A stretch of 64,000 bases of DNA, from positions 124,001-188,000 of the forward strand of contig NZ_FCNY02000007.1 of NCBI RefSeq assembly GCF_001544575.2, given 5' to 3'. Positions 62,684-64,000 of the stretch are shown one piece after another. The notes beneath the pieces were generated by a model that searched no databases, was not told the origin of the DNA, and saw nothing but the letters and a program-made list of their open reading frames with translations. Position numbers and translations under genes: made by a program. This DNA is from Caballeronia cordobensis (GTDB lineage Bacteria > Pseudomonadota > Gammaproteobacteria > Burkholderiales > Burkholderiaceae). Numbering within the stretch: position 1 is the first letter of the stretch; each line of letters opens with the position of its first letter.

Positions 62684-63823
62684 TCACTGATCGCACAGCA
62701 ACAGCAGCTTTTCCTGCGCGGTGCAGCTTTCCTTCTTCGGCTTTTGCGTGGTGGCGTCCTGCTGACGCGTCGCGACCCTGCGCGTCGGATTCTGCGACTG
62801 ATCCGCCGCCGCATTGCGCTGCGCGATGCACGCGCGCAAGTGCTTTTCCATCGGCGGATAGTATTTCCAGCCCTTCGTGAGCGGCGGCAATTCCAGATGC
62901 ACCTGCTTCCACTTCGGATGGCCCTGCGCCTGCAGCGTGTCGAAGTTCGTGCACAGCGAATCGGCGAACTTCGACAGCGCGCCGACCGTGCCGCGCAAAC
63001 CGTAGTCGTAGGTCACGAGAAACGCCTTCACGGTGAGTGTCGGCGTGTCTTCCTGAATCCAGTTCGGATAGCTCGTCGTGCGGATCGTCGCCGGGAAATA
63101 CGTCTGCTTGGCGCGCGCGGTTTCCTGCGCGGCCGAATCGAGGCGCAGCAGCTTGATCTGCTTCAGCAACTCGGGATTCATGTCCTGAAAGAGCTTGGCC
63201 GGCTGCCCCGCGACGATCACCGCGACATCGATCTTGCCGACGATCAGCCGCGCGAGCGAATCCTCGTTGTTCAGATGCTGCTCGCTGGCCTCGGCGATCG
63301 GCTCGCCGAACATCAGCCGGTACAGCGTTTCCGCCGATTGCGCCGTGCCGCTGCCGATCGGCCCCACGCTGATGTTCTTGCCCTTGATCTCGTGGATGTA
63401 CTTCATCGGCGAATCGGCGCGTGCGACGAAGTAAATCTCTTCGTCGTAGAGCGGCATGATGAGCCGCAGCGGCTTGATGATCTTGCCGGCGTCGGTGTTG
63501 CCCGAGGTCGCCATGTCCATGTATGCCTGATACACATCCGACTGCACGAGCGCGAATTTCACGCCGGGCTCGTAGCGCATGCGCTGCACGTTTTCCGCCG
63601 ATCCCTTCGAGGGCAGCACCTCCAGTTCGATGCCCGCCGGCTCGGCCACGTACTTCGACAGATCCTGACCGATCTGGATATACGTGCCGCGTTCCTGGCC
63701 CGTCGTGATCTTGTAGGGAATCGGATCGGCGGCAAAGCTCGATGTCGCGCCGATCAGCCCGGCGATGGCGAGAAGCGCCAGCGCGCCCCGTGCGGCGTTG
63801 CGCATGTCTTTCCTGGTGAACAT
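62684..63823 (-). CDS. TAXI-family TRAP transporter solute-binding protein
   Basis: 379 residues. The signal peptide (GALALLAIAGLIGATSSFA) is followed by ADPIPYKITTGQERGTYIQIGQDLSKYVAEPAG, the hallmark TAXI start. VGPIGSGTAQSAETLYRLMFG contributes to the ligand site. The last about 55 residues, after the usual end of the fold, form a Gln/Thr/Lys-rich tail with three cysteines in the last third (RACIAQ, ESCTAQ, LLCDQ). The TRAP membrane subunits are not visible in the window. A terminator follows directly. Confidence 0.85.
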   Translation of the reverse strand: MFTRKDMRNAARGALALLAIAGLIGATSSFAADPIPYKITTGQERGTYIQIGQDLSKYVAEPAGIELEVLPSKGSAENVQRMRYEPGVKFALVQSDVYQAYMDMATSGNTDAGKIIKPLRLIMPLYDEEIYFVARADSPMKYIHEIKGKNISVGPIGSGTAQSAETLYRLMFGEPIAEASEQHLNNEDSLARLIVGKIDVAVIVAGQPAKLFQDMNPELLKQIKLLRLDSAAQETARAKQTYFPATIRTTSYPNWIQEDTPTLTVKAFLVTYDYGLRGTVGALSKFADSLCTNFDTLQAQGHPKWKQVHLELPPLTKGWKYYPPMEKHLRACIAQRNAAADQSQNPTRRVATRQQDATTQKPKKESCTAQEKLLLLCDQ

Positions 63824-64000
63824 GATTGACCCTTTAATCGGAGTTGGAACGGGTGCTTTTTAAACTCGCGCGATACGGTTGACCCTTCGCGGCGCGCGCA
63901 ATCTGCTCATGCCCGGTCATTCACATGCGTTGGCACGCGAAGCTGCGTGACGTGTGTGCCTGCCGTGCGGTTGTCTCTGTATGTACTTGTTCTTGCGTCG

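Overview
The window is high-GC, densely coded DNA. Gene content and protein sequences look like a betaproteobacterium of the Burkholderiaceae (Caballeronia/Paraburkholderia-like). Supporting signs are a complete Tad (Flp) pilus locus, a double-length UvrA, a fused LivH-LivM permease beside putrescine-type genes, and a hairpin-bearing intergenic repeat that I recall, without having searched, from related genomes. I see no rRNA, tRNA, CRISPR array, transposase or phage gene.

Layout. 1-5.6 kb: the start of an EgtB-like enzyme, an FNR-type oxygen regulator with a universal stress protein, a DHA2 drug-type MFS pump, and an alpha-ketoglutarate semialdehyde dehydrogenase. 5.6-7.4 kb: a hipBA toxin-antitoxin operon with two clear palindromic operators. 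7.4-15.4 kb: small metabolic and stress genes (SMP-30 lactonase, GNAT, an SDR without catalytic residues, serine acetyltransferase, GTP cyclohydrolase I, VOC and SnoaL proteins) and a TetR regulator with a pair of operators. 15.4-19.1 kb: an MFS transporter divergent from a 2-hydroxyacid dehydrogenase and a LysR regulator. 19.0-26.9 kb: a putrescine-type aminotransferase (SpuC) and gamma-glutamylputrescine synthetase (PuuA), divergent from a branched-chain-amino-acid-type ABC importer whose two permeases are fused. 26.9-28.0 kb: 3-methyladenine glycosylase and a low-affinity iron permease-like protein.

27.97-40.14 kb, minus strand: a complete Tad pilus locus (flp, cpaA, cpaB, cpaC, short cpaD, tadZ, tadA, tadB, tadC, tadD, tadE, tadF, tadG). 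Most downstream genes overlap by 1-4 bases, which implies translational coupling. 40.5-44.95 kb: an H1-like basic protein, a LysR regulator divergent from a solute-binding protein plus aspartoacylase-family deacylase, and an alpha/beta hydrolase. 45.0-52.7 kb: a 1937-residue tandem UvrA behind an almost perfect LexA box, then an ACT-domain protein and a DUF445 protein. 52.67-53.24 kb: a 565-bp imperfect palindromic repeat element. Base composition is skewed in opposite senses on its two sides. 53.3-58.0 kb: a glycogen-debranching-type enzyme and a GH63/MGH1-type glucosidase. 58.1-64 kb: a small membrane protein, a YdeP-type molybdopterin oxidoreductase, a MocR-type regulator coupled to a small winged-helix protein, and a TAXI-TRAP solute-binding protein.

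Most of the window is ordinary chromosomal metabolism. The parts most worth a second look are regulatory: the SOS box on the tandem UvrA, the hipBA operators, the TetR and LysR operator dyads, and the palindromic element with mirrored strand skew.
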